Shown piece after piece: positions 26,258 through 35,352 of a stretch of 64,000 nucleotides of DNA (position 1 is the first letter of the stretch; each line of letters begins with the position of its first letter). This DNA comes from Betaproteobacteria bacterium (lineage in GTDB: Bacteria; Pseudomonadota; Gammaproteobacteria; Burkholderiales; UBA6910). Location of the stretch: assembly GCA_016183615.1 (NCBI GenBank), contig JACPEG010000053.1, forward strand, positions 1 through 64,000, read 5' to 3'. Below the pieces are notes generated by a model, which worked only from the letters and a program-made list of their open reading frames with translations, ran no database searches and had not been told where the DNA came from. The translations under genes and the position numbers were made by a program.

Positions 26258-26271
26258 AGTATACGCTAATA
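26254..26271. promoter_or_regulatory. Operator-like palindrome before DsrE-like gene
   Basis: TATTAG (26254-26259), six bases, then CTAATA (26266-26271) form a perfect 6-bp inverted repeat. Size and AT content resemble operators of ArsR-type winged-helix repressors, including sulfide/persulfide sensors. That likeness is from memory and is inference. The site overlaps the predicted -10 box. Confidence 0.5.
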
Positions 26272-26298
26272 CACACACCCACCGAGAATGGAGACCCT

Positions 26299-26667
26299 AT
26301 GCCAAGCAAGCTGATGATCGTGATGGTAAACACCGACCCCCGGGATGGTCCCGAGCTGGGCGCGCCCTTTTTCCAGGCCACGGTGGCCGCGGCCATGGAG
26401 TACGAGGTGGAAGTAATCCTCACCGGCCGCGCCGGCGAGCTCGCCAAGAAGGGCGTCGCGGAGAAACTGCACGTGAAAGAAGGCTCTCCCAAGAGCGTGT
26501 ACGACTTCATCAAGGACGCCCACGACGCCGGGGTCCATTTCAAGGTGTGCACGCCGACCCTGGAATTGTGGGGCGATGACCTGATTCCCGAGATCGAGGA
26601 AACCGTGGGCGGGGCCTACGTCATCGAGCAGGCGATGGACGACGACGTGGTGACTTTCACGTACTAG
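26299..26667 (+). CDS. DsrE/DsrF-like small sulfur-relay family protein
   Basis: Small cytoplasmic protein of 122 residues with the DsrE/F/H alpha/beta fold: N-terminal strand KLMIVMVNTDPRDGPELGAP, a middle EVEVILTGRAGELAKKGVAE segment, and a single cysteine in FKVCTPTLELWG (near residue 84), where DsrE-type proteins carry their persulfide-binding cysteine. The family includes sulfur carriers of sulfur oxidation and several uncharacterised small proteins. It has its own AT-rich promoter with a palindromic operator and is followed closely by hpt and a methylthio-nucleoside phosphorylase, which may be co-transcribed. The DsrEFH partners are not here, so a dissimilatory role cannot be claimed. 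Confidence 0.75.
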   Translation: MPSKLMIVMVNTDPRDGPELGAPFFQATVAAAMEYEVEVILTGRAGELAKKGVAEKLHVKEGSPKSVYDFIKDAHDAGVHFKVCTPTLELWGDDLIPEIEETVGGAYVIEQAMDDDVVTFTY

Positions 26668-26672
26668 GCTTG

Positions 26673-27221
26673 ATGCTGCCGGCCGACGAAGCCTTGCGTA
26701 TTCTCGACACGGCGGAAGAAATTCACTCCGCCGTTGTTGTTTCGGCGGCGGTAAAACGGGTCGCCCAGGAAATCAATCGCGCTCTGGCCGATACCTGTCC
26801 CCTGGTGCTATCGGTAATGGGCGGGGCAGTGGTCTTTGCCGGCCAGCTCCTGCCGCTGCTCACGTTTCCGCTGGACTTCGACTATATCCACGTTACCCGT
26901 TACCGGGAGGGCACCGCCGGCGGAACCATCGACTGGAAGGTGGCGCCCCGGCAGAACGTGGAGGGGCGGGTGGTGCTGGTGGTGGATGACATCCTGGACG
27001 AGGGACAAACGCTGGCGGCGGTGCGCGACCGGGTGCTGGAGCACGGCGCCAGGGCCTTCTACAGCGCCGTGTTCGCGGACAAGACGCTCGACCATCCCAA
27101 GCCGATCCGGGCGGATTTCGTGGCCCTCACGGTGCCCAACCGCTACGTTTTCGGCTTCGGCATGGACGTGCGCGGCGCCTGGCGCAACCTGCCGGCGATT
27201 TACGCGTTGAAGGACCATTGA
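26673..27221 (+). CDS. hpt: Hypoxanthine-guanine phosphoribosyltransferase
   Basis: Purine salvage enzyme joining hypoxanthine or guanine to PRPP. The protein is 182 residues from the ATG at 26673 (a TTG lies just before). The PRPP-binding loop is clear (VVLVVDDILDEGQTLAAV, about 112-129), as is the early loop VLSVMGGAVVFAGQL. The C-terminal part holds the base-binding segment PNRYVFGFGMDV. It is followed within eight bases by a methylthio-nucleoside phosphorylase that releases hypoxanthine or adenine, which gives a short salvage route. Confidence 0.9.
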   Translation: MLPADEALRILDTAEEIHSAVVVSAAVKRVAQEINRALADTCPLVLSVMGGAVVFAGQLLPLLTFPLDFDYIHVTRYREGTAGGTIDWKVAPRQNVEGRVVLVVDDILDEGQTLAAVRDRVLEHGARAFYSAVFADKTLDHPKPIRADFVALTVPNRYVFGFGMDVRGAWRNLPAIYALKDH

Positions 27222-27228
27222 ACCCACC

Positions 27229-27975
27229 ATGCTTGCCATCATCGGAGGCAGCGGCCTCACCCAACTCGCCAATCTCAGGATTACCCACCGGCAGGTGATC
27301 CGCACCCCCTACGGCGAGCCCTCGGGATCGGTCACTTTCGGAAAGATCCGCGACCGGGACGTGGCGTTCCTGGCGCGCCACGGCTACGGCCACACCATTC
27401 CGCCTCACCTGGTGAACTACCGGGCCAATATCTGGGCGCTCCACAATCAGAAGGTGAAGCGCGTGGTGTCGGTCGCCGCGGTAGGCGGGATCCGCTCCGA
27501 CCTCGCGCCCGGAACCATCGCGTTCCCCGAACAGGTCATCGATTACACCTACGGGCGCAAGCACACCTTCTTCGACACCACCGACCGCTCGGTGACCCAC
27601 GTGGATTTCACCCATCCCTATACCGAGAAGCTGCGCCAGAAATGCCTGCAGGCGGCGAAGCTGGCGGGGGAGCATTTCGTGGCCGGGGGCGTGTACGCCG
27701 CAAGCCAGGGACCGCGCCTGGAGACCGCCGCCGAGATCAACCGCATGGAACGGGATGGCGCCCACATGGTGGGCATGACCGGCATGCCGGAGGCGGCGCT
27801 GGTCCGAGAAATCGGCCTGGAGTACGCGACCATCGCGGTGGTGGCCAACTTTGCCGCGGGGCGGGGCACCAGCGTCAAGGCCGTCAGCCTGGAGCAGGCC
27901 CACGGGGTACTGGAACAGGCCATGGGCCGGGTCCGCAATATCCTGGAACACCTGGTGGAGATCGATGGCGATTAG
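27229..27975 (+). CDS. S-methyl-5'-thioinosine/thioadenosine phosphorylase
   Basis: Trimeric nucleoside phosphorylase of the MTAP/PNP family, cytoplasmic, 248 residues. Motifs are the phosphate-binding start [45 protein letters not shown] and the active-site segment [19 protein letters not shown]. In this family the substrate may be methylthioadenosine or methylthioinosine. Pairing with hpt, which uses hypoxanthine, favours the methylthioinosine enzyme known from Pseudomonas, but the residues that decide this cannot be assigned safely here. The stop codon overlaps the start of def. Confidence 0.85.
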   Translation: MLAIIGGSGLTQLANLRITHRQVIRTPYGEPSGSVTFGKIRDRDVAFLARHGYGHTIPPHLVNYRANIWALHNQKVKRVVSVAAVGGIRSDLAPGTIAFPEQVIDYTYGRKHTFFDTTDRSVTHVDFTHPYTEKLRQKCLQAAKLAGEHFVAGGVYAASQGPRLETAAEINRMERDGAHMVGMTGMPEAALVREIGLEYATIAVVANFAAGRGTSVKAVSLEQAHGVLEQAMGRVRNILEHLVEIDGD

Positions 27976-28498
27976 GGTGGTCCTTAAGATGGGGGAGCCG
28001 CTGCTGCTCCAGAAGACGGCGCCGGTTGCGCGCTTCGACACGCCCGAACTCCACGCCCTGGTGCGGGACCTGCGCGACACCATGGAAGCGCTGAACGGTG
28101 CGGGCCTTGCAGCCCCCCAGATCGGCGTTGCGCTGCAGGTGGTGGTCTTCGGCGTGAAAAAGAATCCCCGCTACCCGGATGCCGAGGAGGTTCCCGACAC
28201 CGTTCTGGTGAACCCCGAGCTCACGGCTCTGGGGGAGGAGGTGGAGGAGGGCTGGGAAGGCTGCCTCAGCGTGCCGGGGATGCGGGGGCTGGTGCCGCGC
28301 TACAGCCATCTCCGGTATCGGGGCTTCGACCCGTTCGGCAACCCGATCGACCGCAGCGTGAGCGGATTCCACGCCCGGGTGGTCCAGCACGAATGCGATC
28401 ACCTGATGGGGATTCTCTACCCCATGCGCATCCGCGATCTGCGCAACTTCGGCTTCACCGAGGTCCTGTTTCCCGAGCTGGCGCCCATCGAGGAATAG
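27965..28498 (+). CDS. def: Peptide deformylase
   Basis: Removes the formyl group from nascent protein N-termini. The protein is 177 residues. All three PDF motifs are present: [11 protein letters not shown] (about 46-56), EGCLSVPGM (metal cysteine, near 100) and QHECDHLMG (metal histidines with catalytic glutamate, near 141). The longest open frame begins further upstream inside the phosphorylase gene; the ATG at 27965 gives the normal N-terminus and an 11-base overlap with the previous stop. This is a second-type deformylase context, not the def-fmt operon, so the organism probably has another def gene elsewhere. Confidence 0.93.
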   Translation: MAIRVVLKMGEPLLLQKTAPVARFDTPELHALVRDLRDTMEALNGAGLAAPQIGVALQVVVFGVKKNPRYPDAEEVPDTVLVNPELTALGEEVEEGWEGCLSVPGMRGLVPRYSHLRYRGFDPFGNPIDRSVSGFHARVVQHECDHLMGILYPMRIRDLRNFGFTEVLFPELAPIEE

Positions 28499-28526
28499 GG
28501 CGCCGCACCGGCAATTTTTCGGGTAG

Positions 28527-28549
28527 GGTGCGTCCCACGCACCGTTTTT
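28527..28549 (+). terminator. Intrinsic terminator after def
   Basis: GGTGCGT (28527-28533) pairs with ACGCACC (28537-28543) around a CCC loop, then G and five Ts. It lies in the 81-base gap between def and the convergent glnD, so it ends the DsrE-hpt-phosphorylase-def transcript. Confidence 0.75.
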
Positions 28550-28579
28550 CGCAACCTCGCCAATAGCGCAGGACCTATC

Positions 28580-31180
28580 CTAAGCGCTCTCCGGCTGCAA
28601 CGCTTCCAGCAAGTCCGATTCCAGCCGGATCACTGCCTTCGAGTCGGCCAGGGCTTCGCCCGAAATGAGGAATGTGTCTTCCGCCCGGGCCCCCAGCGTG
28701 ACGATTTTCGCGCTTTCCAGATTGACGCCGTATTTCACCAGCGCCCGGGCGATCCGCGACAGCAGCCCCGGGCGATCCCCCGCGACGATCGACAGGATGT
28801 GGTAGTTGCCTCGCTCGTCGGGGCGGATCAGCACCTCGGGCGTGATGGGGAAATGCTTAAGCTGGCGGCTGACGCGGCCCTGCAGCGGGGGCTCCAGCGG
28901 CGTCTGCTTCCGAAGGCGCTCGGCAAGCTCGTATTCGATGAAGCTCAGCAGGTCCCGGTACTGGGTGGACTCGCCCCCCGCTTCCATCACCAGGAAGCTG
29001 TCCAGTGCATAGCCGTGGCGGGTGGTGTAGATCTTGGCCTCGATGATGCTGAAGCCGATGCGCTCGAAGAAGCTGCAGATGCGGGCGAACAGGTCCTTCT
29101 GGTCGGGCGTATAGATCAGCACCTGCACCCCTTCGCCGGCGGGGCTGAGGCGTGCCTTGATCACCGGATCGGGCGTGTTCACGCGGTAATTGAGCAGGCG
29201 CGTGTGCCAGGCGATTTCCTGCGCATCGTGGCGCAGGAAATAGGCGGTATCGAGCTGGGACCACAGCCGTTCGTGGGCGTGGGAAGGGATGGCGTAGAGC
29301 CGCAGCAGGTCGAGCACCTTGGACTGGCGGGTTTCCACCAGCCCCGCCGCGGTGCCCTGGGCACCGCTCAGCATGCGGCGGGTGGCCCAGAACAGGTCCT
29401 CCAGCAGTTTCCCCTTCCAGGCGTTCCAGATCTTGGGGCTGGTGCCCCGGATATCCGCCACCGTGAGCAGGTAGAGCGCCGCCAGCCTGCGGTCGCTGCC
29501 GACTTTTTGCGCGAACGCCGAGATCACCTCCATGTTGGAGAGGTCCTGCTTCTGGGCCGTGGCCGACATGACGAGATGGTTCTCCACCAGCCACTCCACC
29601 AGTCTCGCATCCTGGTCCGGCAGCCCGTGCTCGCGGCAGAAGCGCCGGGCGTCGCGGCTGCCCAGGAGCGAATGGTCGCCGCCGCGGCCCTTGGCGATAT
29701 CGTGGAACAGACCCGCCAGGTAGAGCACTTCCGGCCGCTCGAACTCGTTGATGAGGCGGCTGCATAACGGGAACTCGTGCGCAAATTCCGCCACGGTGAA
29801 TCGCCTCAGGTTCCGCACCACCATGAGGATGTGCTCGTCCACCGTGTACACGTGGAACAGGTCGTGCTGCATCTGGCCGACGATGCGCCCGAAGGCGGGA
29901 ACGTAGTGGCCCAGCACGCCGCACTGGTTCATGCGCCGCAACTCGTGGGTGATGCCCCGGGGCTGGCGCAGGATTTCCATGAACAGCGCCCGGTTCGCCG
30001 GATCGCGCCGGAACGCGGCGTTGATCCGCGGCCCCGCCAGCCAGAGCCGGCGCAGGCAGGCGGGGCTCATGCCCTTGAGTTCCGGGCGCTTCTGCAGCAG
30101 CAAAAAGCTCTCCAGGATCGCCGCCGGCTGCTCCTCGAACACCGATTCCCGGGCCGCGTCGAGAAGCTCGTTGGCCACCACGAAGCGATCGTTCAGCACT
30201 CGCCGCTCGCCGCCCCCCGGGCCGGGAATCAGCCGTGCCTTCAGGTTGAGAAGCAGGATCAGGCTGAGCTGGGATACCGCCTTGGCCGTGCGGTAATAGC
30301 GCTGCATCAGGTGCTCGCTCGCCCGCTTGAATCCGCGGTCGGCGAACCCAAGGTCCCGGGCCAGGTTGGTCTGCACGTCGAACAGCAGGCGATCCTCGCG
30401 GCGGTTCGCCAGGTAATGGAGCCGTACCCGCAGGTTCTGCAGCCATCGTTCGTGGCCGGCAATCTGGCGCGCCTCGTCGCGCGTGATCAGGCCCTGGCGC
30501 GCAATCCGGGCCCAGGAGTTCCCGAAGCCGCCGGCCCCGGCGATCCACAGCACCGTCTGCAGGTCCCGCAGCCCGCCCGGGCTTTCCTTGATGTTGGGCT
30601 CAAGGTTGTAGGCGGTATCGTGGAACTTGAGGTGACGCTGCTGCTGCTCCAGCTGCTTGGCGTTGAAAAAGTCCGCGGGGTCCAGCGCGCCCTGCAGGAC
30701 CGCCTCGAACTCCCGGAACAGGCCGCGGTTTCCCGCGACCAGCCGCGCCTCCAGCAGATTGGTCTGGACCGTAATGTCCTTCGCGGACTCCTCCAGGCAC
30801 TGGGCCACGGTGCGCACGCTGTGGCCCACCTCCAGCCCGATGTCCCACAGCAACCCGATGACCGTTTCCAGTTTCGAGGCGAGCGCGGCATCGGCGGCGG
30901 CCGGCAGCAGGAACAGCAGGTCGATGTCGGAGCAGGGATAAAGCTCGCCCCGTCCATATCCGCCCACGGCAAGCAGGGACACGCCGGAAGGCGGCGCCAG
31001 TTCGCGCCATACCGTCTTCAGGGTTTCGTCCACCAGGCGGCTGTGGCCTTCCAGCAGCCCGGAGACGGAACCCGTTTCCAGGTAGCGGACCCGCAGACGG
31101 TTCCTGGCCTCCGCCAGCTCCCGCTTGCGGTCCGCAGGCGAGGGGCGGGGCGCTACGGCGGCCACGGCAGCGTTTTCCAT
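28580..31180 (-). CDS. glnD: PII uridylyltransferase / uridylyl-removing enzyme
   Basis: Bifunctional nitrogen sensor that uridylylates PII (GlnB/GlnK) when glutamine is low and removes UMP when it is high. About 866 residues from the ATG at 31180 (MENAAVAAV). The nucleotidyltransferase motif GGYGRGELYPCSDIDLL lies at about 73-90, the HD hydrolase motif FHDIAKGRGGDHS near 490, and two ACT glutamine-sensing domains in the last 190 residues (VLIYTPDQKDLFARI and HILSIVAGDRPGLLSR). It follows map by 20 bases on the same strand, the usual map-glnD operon opposite rpsB. Confidence 0.96.
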   Translation of the reverse strand: MENAAVAAVAPRPSPADRKRELAEARNRLRVRYLETGSVSGLLEGHSRLVDETLKTVWRELAPPSGVSLLAVGGYGRGELYPCSDIDLLFLLPAAADAALASKLETVIGLLWDIGLEVGHSVRTVAQCLEESAKDITVQTNLLEARLVAGNRGLFREFEAVLQGALDPADFFNAKQLEQQQRHLKFHDTAYNLEPNIKESPGGLRDLQTVLWIAGAGGFGNSWARIARQGLITRDEARQIAGHERWLQNLRVRLHYLANRREDRLLFDVQTNLARDLGFADRGFKRASEHLMQRYYRTAKAVSQLSLILLLNLKARLIPGPGGGERRVLNDRFVVANELLDAARESVFEEQPAAILESFLLLQKRPELKGMSPACLRRLWLAGPRINAAFRRDPANRALFMEILRQPRGITHELRRMNQCGVLGHYVPAFGRIVGQMQHDLFHVYTVDEHILMVVRNLRRFTVAEFAHEFPLCSRLINEFERPEVLYLAGLFHDIAKGRGGDHSLLGSRDARRFCREHGLPDQDARLVEWLVENHLVMSATAQKQDLSNMEVISAFAQKVGSDRRLAALYLLTVADIRGTSPKIWNAWKGKLLEDLFWATRRMLSGAQGTAAGLVETRQSKVLDLLRLYAIPSHAHERLWSQLDTAYFLRHDAQEIAWHTRLLNYRVNTPDPVIKARLSPAGEGVQVLIYTPDQKDLFARICSFFERIGFSIIEAKIYTTRHGYALDSFLVMEAGGESTQYRDLLSFIEYELAERLRKQTPLEPPLQGRVSRQLKHFPITPEVLIRPDERGNYHILSIVAGDRPGLLSRIARALVKYGVNLESAKIVTLGARAEDTFLISGEALADSKAVIRLESDLLEALQPESA

Positions 31181-31200
31181 CCGGACTCGATCGAGAGCGG

Positions 31201-32001
31201 TCAGCCCTGGAACGAGGGCGGGGGTGGGGTGCCGGCCGACACCGTCAGCACCTCGAATCCGGATTCCGTGACCGCCACGGTGTGCTCCCATTGGGCGGAC
31301 AGGCTGTGGTCCTTGGTGACCACGGTCCAGCCATCCGCCAGCTGCCGGATCGCTGCCTTGCCGGCGTTAATCATGGGCTCGACGGTGAACACCATTCCGG
31401 CGGCGAGCTTGAGCCCCGTCCCGGCGCGGCCATAATGCAGCACCTGGGGTTCCTCGTGGAAATTGCGGCCGATGCCGTGGCCGCAGAATTCCCGCACCAC
31501 GCTGCAGCCATGCTTCTCGGCATAACTCTGGATCGCGTGGCCGATGTCGCCGAGATGGTGGCCCGCCTTCACCGCCTCGATGCCCTTCCACATGCATTCA
31601 TAGGTGATGTCGCACAGGCGCCGCGCCTGGATCGAGGGTTCGCCCACGTAGAACATGCGGCTGGTATCCCCGTGAAAGCTGTCCTTGATGACCGTGATGT
31701 CGATGTTCACGATGTCTCCGGCCTTGAGCTTCCGGTCTCCGGGCACCCCGTGGCACACCTGGTGGTTGACGGAGGTGCAGATCGACTTGGGATACGGAGG
31801 GTAGCCGGCGGGGGCGTAATTGAGGGGCGCCGGAACCGTTTTCTGGACGTTCACCATGTAATCGTGGCAGAGCTGATCGAGCCTGCCGGTGGAGACGCCG
31901 GGCCTGACGTGGGGCGCGATGAAATCGAGGACCTCGGCCGCCAGTCGGCCGGCCACCCGCATTTTTTCGATATCTTCGGGGGTCTTGATGGTTATGGGCA
32001 T
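31201..32001 (-). CDS. map: Methionine aminopeptidase, type I
   Basis: Removes the initiator methionine from new proteins. The protein is 266 residues from the ATG at 32001 (MPITIKTPEDIEKMRVAGR); longer open frame upstream runs through the rpsB promoter region and is not used. The five metal ligands of the pita-bread fold are visible: the two aspartates in NIDITVIKDSFHGDTSRMF, histidine in CGHGIGRNFHEEPQVLHYG, and glutamates in FTVEPMIN and QWEHTVAV. The C-terminus is Pro-rich. Divergent from rpsB with 257 bases between. Confidence 0.96.
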   Translation of the reverse strand: MPITIKTPEDIEKMRVAGRLAAEVLDFIAPHVRPGVSTGRLDQLCHDYMVNVQKTVPAPLNYAPAGYPPYPKSICTSVNHQVCHGVPGDRKLKAGDIVNIDITVIKDSFHGDTSRMFYVGEPSIQARRLCDITYECMWKGIEAVKAGHHLGDIGHAIQSYAEKHGCSVVREFCGHGIGRNFHEEPQVLHYGRAGTGLKLAAGMVFTVEPMINAGKAAIRQLADGWTVVTKDHSLSAQWEHTVAVTESGFEVLTVSAGTPPPPSFQG

Positions 32002-32100
32002 GGTTTCTCGCAGGTCCCGGCCGGAACCGGGGGGAAATCGGGGCGCCGGAGGCCGGAGGTGGGCAAGAATAGTGGATTGGTCCCCCGAAGGCAACGCATG

Positions 32101-32130
32101 TTGAGCATTTTTAAGCAAAAATGGTAAAAT
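32101..32130 (+). promoter_or_regulatory. rpsB: Predicted sigma-70 promoter of rpsB
   Basis: TTGAGC (32101-32106) and TAAAAT (32125-32130) are 18 bases apart in an AT-rich stretch. This leaves a 5' leader of about 120 bases before rpsB. Confidence 0.65.
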
Positions 32131-32150
32131 TCGAAATTCGCCCGGATTAG

Positions 32151-32179
32151 ATGTGCGATCCGGCCGAAAATTCGCACAT
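32151..32179 (+). promoter_or_regulatory. rpsB: Leader hairpin upstream of rpsB
   Basis: ATGTGCGA (32151-32158) is perfectly complementary to TCGCACAT (32172-32179), with a 13-base loop. It lies in the predicted rpsB mRNA leader. Ribosomal protein S2 autoregulates its mRNA through a leader structure in other Proteobacteria, so this is a candidate S2 target. The known motif's consensus was not checked. Confidence 0.45.
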
Positions 32180-32258
32180 TCGCCGCAACTTAGGGTGCCC
32201 GGATTCGGGTTTCGCAGGACGGCGAATGGAGGCTCAACCCTACAGGAGATAAGACGAA

Positions 32259-33008
32259 ATGTCAGTCACCATGCGGCAAATGCTGGAAGCCGGGGTCCAT
32301 TTCGGGCACCAGACCCGTTACTGGAACCCCAAGATGGCCCCGTTCATCTTCGGCCATCGCAACAAGATTCACATCATCAACCTGGAAAAATCCCTGGCCA
32401 TGTACCAGGACGCACTGAAGTTCGTGCGCCAGCTGGCGTCCAACAAGGGCACCATCCTGATGGTGGGCACCAAGCGCCAGGCCCGGGACATCATGAAGGA
32501 AGAGGCGCAGCGCTGCGGCGCCCCCTACGTGGACCATCGCTGGCTGGGCGGGATGCTCACCAACTTCAAGACCGTGCGCCAGTCGCTCAAGCGTCTGAAG
32601 GACCTGGAGACCATGTTCCAGGACGGCTCGGCTGACAAGCTTTCCAAGAAGGAAGCCCTGGGGCTGCAGCGCGAGCTTGCCAAGCTGGAGCACAGCCTGG
32701 GGGGCATCAAGGATCTGAACGGGCTTCCCGATGCCGTATTCGTGGTGGACGTGGGCTATCACAAGATCGCGGTGGCGGAAGCGAGCAAGCTCGGCATCCC
32801 GGTGATCGGAGTGGTGGACACCAACCACAACCCGGAAGGGGTCCACTACGTGATTCCCGGAAACGATGACTCGAGCCGGGCGATCCGCCTGTACGCCCGG
32901 GGGGTCGCCGACGCGATTCTCGAAGGCAAGTCCCAGATCATCCGCGAGATTGTCTCGGATGAATTCGTCGAGGTCGAGGAAGCCGGCGAAGAGCCGGCCG
33001 CCAAATAA
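32259..33008 (+). CDS. rpsB: 30S ribosomal protein S2
   Basis: Ribosomal protein S2 of the small subunit, 249 residues. Typical segments are [20 protein letters not shown] at the start, [26 protein letters not shown] and [25 protein letters not shown] at 32244-32248 precedes the ATG. First gene of the long translation/envelope cluster. Confidence 0.98.
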   Translation: MSVTMRQMLEAGVHFGHQTRYWNPKMAPFIFGHRNKIHIINLEKSLAMYQDALKFVRQLASNKGTILMVGTKRQARDIMKEEAQRCGAPYVDHRWLGGMLTNFKTVRQSLKRLKDLETMFQDGSADKLSKKEALGLQRELAKLEHSLGGIKDLNGLPDAVFVVDVGYHKIAVAEASKLGIPVIGVVDTNHNPEGVHYVIPGNDDSSRAIRLYARGVADAILEGKSQIIREIVSDEFVEVEEAGEEPAAK

Positions 33009-33024
33009 GCCGCGGCCGGAAAAA

Positions 33025-33044
33025 GGGGCGCCAGCCCCTTTTTT
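33025..33044 (+). terminator. Terminator/attenuator between rpsB and tsf
   Basis: GGGGC (33025-33029) and GCCCC (33034-33038) form a hairpin with loop GCCA, flanked by an A-run before and six Ts after. A second hairpin, CGCCCC (33063-33068) with GGGGCG (33073-33078), follows. Partial termination here would set the S2 to EF-Ts ratio. Confidence 0.7.
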
Positions 33045-33128
33045 AGTACCTTTTGTCAAGGGCGCCCCGAGAGGGGCGGCAGATTTTCTGGCGGGACGTA
33101 AACGTTCCGCGAACTTGGGAGTTTGTAG

Positions 33129-34007
33129 ATGGCGGAAATTACCGCGAGTATGGTGAAGGAGCTCAGGGAGATCACCGGCCTGGGCATGATGGAGTGCAAG
33201 AAGGCGCTGACGGAGACCGCCGGCGACCTCAAGGCCGCCGAGGATCTGCTGCGCATCAAGAGCGGCGCCAAGGCGAGCAAGGCGGCGGGGCGCGTGGCGG
33301 CGGAGGGCGTGGTGAGCGCCTTCGTTTCCGAGGACGGCAAGGTCGGCGCCCTCGCTGAGGTGAACTGCGAAACCGACTTCGTCGCCAAGAACGAGGATTT
33401 CGTGGCTTTCGCGCGGGAAGTGGCGAAGCTGGTCACAACCCAGAACCCGGCCGACGTGGCGGTCCTTTCGGCGAAGGCGCTGGGCGCGCAGACGGTGGAG
33501 GACGCCCGCAAGGGCCTGGTGATGAAGCTGGGGGAGAACATCAACGTGCGCCGCTTCTCGCGAATCCAGGCGGTGGGGCGGCTGGCATCCTATGTGCACG
33601 GTTCCAGGATCGGCGTGCTGGTGGACTACGCCGGCGGCGGCGAGACGCTCGGCAAGGACTTGGCGATGCACATCGCCGCCAGCAAGCCGGTGTGCGTGTC
33701 GAAGGAGCAGGTACCGGCCGAAATGCTTGCCCGCGAGCGGGAGATCTACCGGGCCCAGGCTGCCGAGAGCGGCAAACCCGCCAACATCGTCGAGAAAATG
33801 GTGGAAGGCCGCATCGCCAAGTACCTGGCGGAGGTCACGCTGCTCGGTCAGCCCTTCGTCAAGGATCCCGATCAGACCGTGGAGAAGATGCTTGGCGCCA
33901 ACGGCGGCAAGGCCAACGCCTTCGCGCTCTACGTGGTGGGCGAGGGCATCGAAAAGAAAACCGCGGACTTTGCGGCCGAGGTCATGGCCCAGGTGGGGCG
34001 GGCCTGA
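33129..34007 (+). CDS. tsf: Translation elongation factor Ts
   Basis: Guanine-nucleotide exchange factor for EF-Tu, 292 residues. Family motifs are [20 protein letters not shown] near the N-terminus and [14 protein letters not shown] (about residues 78-91), which contacts EF-Tu. Follows rpsB after a 120-base spacer with terminator-like hairpins. Confidence 0.98.
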   Translation: MAEITASMVKELREITGLGMMECKKALTETAGDLKAAEDLLRIKSGAKASKAAGRVAAEGVVSAFVSEDGKVGALAEVNCETDFVAKNEDFVAFAREVAKLVTTQNPADVAVLSAKALGAQTVEDARKGLVMKLGENINVRRFSRIQAVGRLASYVHGSRIGVLVDYAGGGETLGKDLAMHIAASKPVCVSKEQVPAEMLAREREIYRAQAAESGKPANIVEKMVEGRIAKYLAEVTLLGQPFVKDPDQTVEKMLGANGGKANAFALYVVGEGIEKKTADFAAEVMAQVGRA

Positions 34008-34031
34008 GGATCAACAGGGCGCCCGATTCCA

Positions 34032-34778
34032 ATGAGTGACGCCAAGCTGGGCAGACTTCCGGTGCCACAACCGGTCTACAAGCGCATCCTCCTCAAACTC
34101 TCGGGGGAGGCCCTGATGGGCGAGGACAGCTACGGCATCAACCGGTCCGTCATCGAGCGCATTGTTGCCGAGATCGCGGAGGTGGTGGCGCTGGGGGTCC
34201 AGGTGGGCGTAGTGATCGGGGGCGGCAATATCTTCCGGGGCATCGCGCCCGGGGCGGCGGGCATGGACCGGGCCACCGCCGATTACATGGGGATGCTGGC
34301 GACCGTGATGAACGCGTTGGCGCTGCAGGATGCGATGCGACGGGTGGATTTGCCGGCGCGGGTGCAATCGGCGCTCACCATCGAACAGGTGGCCGAACCC
34401 TACATCCGGGGCAAGGCCATGCGTTACCTGGAAGAAGGAAAGGTGGTGATCTTCGCTGCCGGAACCGGCAACCCCTTCTTTACCACCGACACCGCGGCGG
34501 CGCTTCGGGGCATGGAAATGAACGTGGACATCGTGCTGAAGGCCACCAAGGTGGACGGGGTGTACACCGAGGATCCCAAGACCCACCCCGACGCCATGCG
34601 CTATCAGCGGCTTACTTTCGACGAGGCCATCGTCAAGAACCTGAAGGTGATGGACGCCACCGCGCTCACCCTGTGCCGGGACCAGAAGCTGCCGGTGAAC
34701 GTGTTCAGCATTTTCAAGCCCTCAGCCCTGAAGCGGGTGGTGATGGGGGAGGACGAGGGCACGCTGGTTCATTGCTAG
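34032..34778 (+). CDS. pyrH: UMP kinase
   Basis: Hexameric amino-acid-kinase-family enzyme phosphorylating UMP to UDP, 248 residues. Motifs are [44 protein letters not shown] and [13 protein letters not shown]. The start 24 bases after tsf fits an operon. The N-terminus ([17 protein letters not shown]) is slightly extended over minimal forms. Confidence 0.98.
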   Translation: MSDAKLGRLPVPQPVYKRILLKLSGEALMGEDSYGINRSVIERIVAEIAEVVALGVQVGVVIGGGNIFRGIAPGAAGMDRATADYMGMLATVMNALALQDAMRRVDLPARVQSALTIEQVAEPYIRGKAMRYLEEGKVVIFAAGTGNPFFTTDTAAALRGMEMNVDIVLKATKVDGVYTEDPKTHPDAMRYQRLTFDEAIVKNLKVMDATALTLCRDQKLPVNVFSIFKPSALKRVVMGEDEGTLVHC

Positions 34779-34791
34779 AAAGGTCGCGACC

Positions 34792-35352
34792 ATGACGATT
34801 GCAGACGTAAAAAAATCCGCCGATCACAAAATGCACAAGTCCGTGGACACGCTCAAGGCCGATTTCGGCAAGGTGCGCACCGGCCGCGCCCACCCGGGGC
34901 TGCTCGACCATATCACGGTGGACTATTACGGCAGCCCGATGCCCATCAACCAGGTGGCAAACGTCAACCTCCAGGATGCGCGGACCATTGCGGTGCAGCC
35001 CTGGGACAAGAAAATGGTCCAGGTGATCGAGAAGGCGATCCGCGACTCCGACCTGGGGGTCAATCCGGCCACCTCGGGCGACATGATCCGGGTGCCGATG
35101 CCGCCGCTTACCGAGGAACGCCGCAAGGAACTGATCAAGGTGGTGAGGCACGAGGCCGAAACCGCCCGGGTGGCGGTGCGCAACGTGCGGCGCGACGCGA
35201 TCGCCCACCTCAAGGAGCTGCTCAAGGACAAGAACATCTCCGAGGATGAGGAGCGGCGCGCCCAGGACGAGATCCAGAAGCTCACCGACCGCTACGTGGC
35301 CGAGATTGAAAAAGTGCTGCAGGCCAAGGAAGCGGACCTGATGGTGGTTTGA
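34792..35352 (+). CDS. frr: Ribosome recycling factor
   Basis: Splits post-termination ribosomes with EF-G. The protein is 186 residues, the normal length. Segments are [20 protein letters not shown] and [20 protein letters not shown], with the C-terminal helix rich in Lys/Glu. The TGA stop abuts the GTG start of uppS, so the two are translationally coupled. Confidence 0.98.
   Translation: MTIADVKKSADHKMHKSVDTLKADFGKVRTGRAHPGLLDHITVDYYGSPMPINQVANVNLQDARTIAVQPWDKKMVQVIEKAIRDSDLGVNPATSGDMIRVPMPPLTEERRKELIKVVRHEAETARVAVRNVRRDAIAHLKELLKDKNISEDEERRAQDEIQKLTDRYVAEIEKVLQAKEADLMVV

Noticed and set aside
29777..31435. Plus-strand frame of 552 codons opposite glnD and map
   Set aside because: Antisense to well-identified genes.
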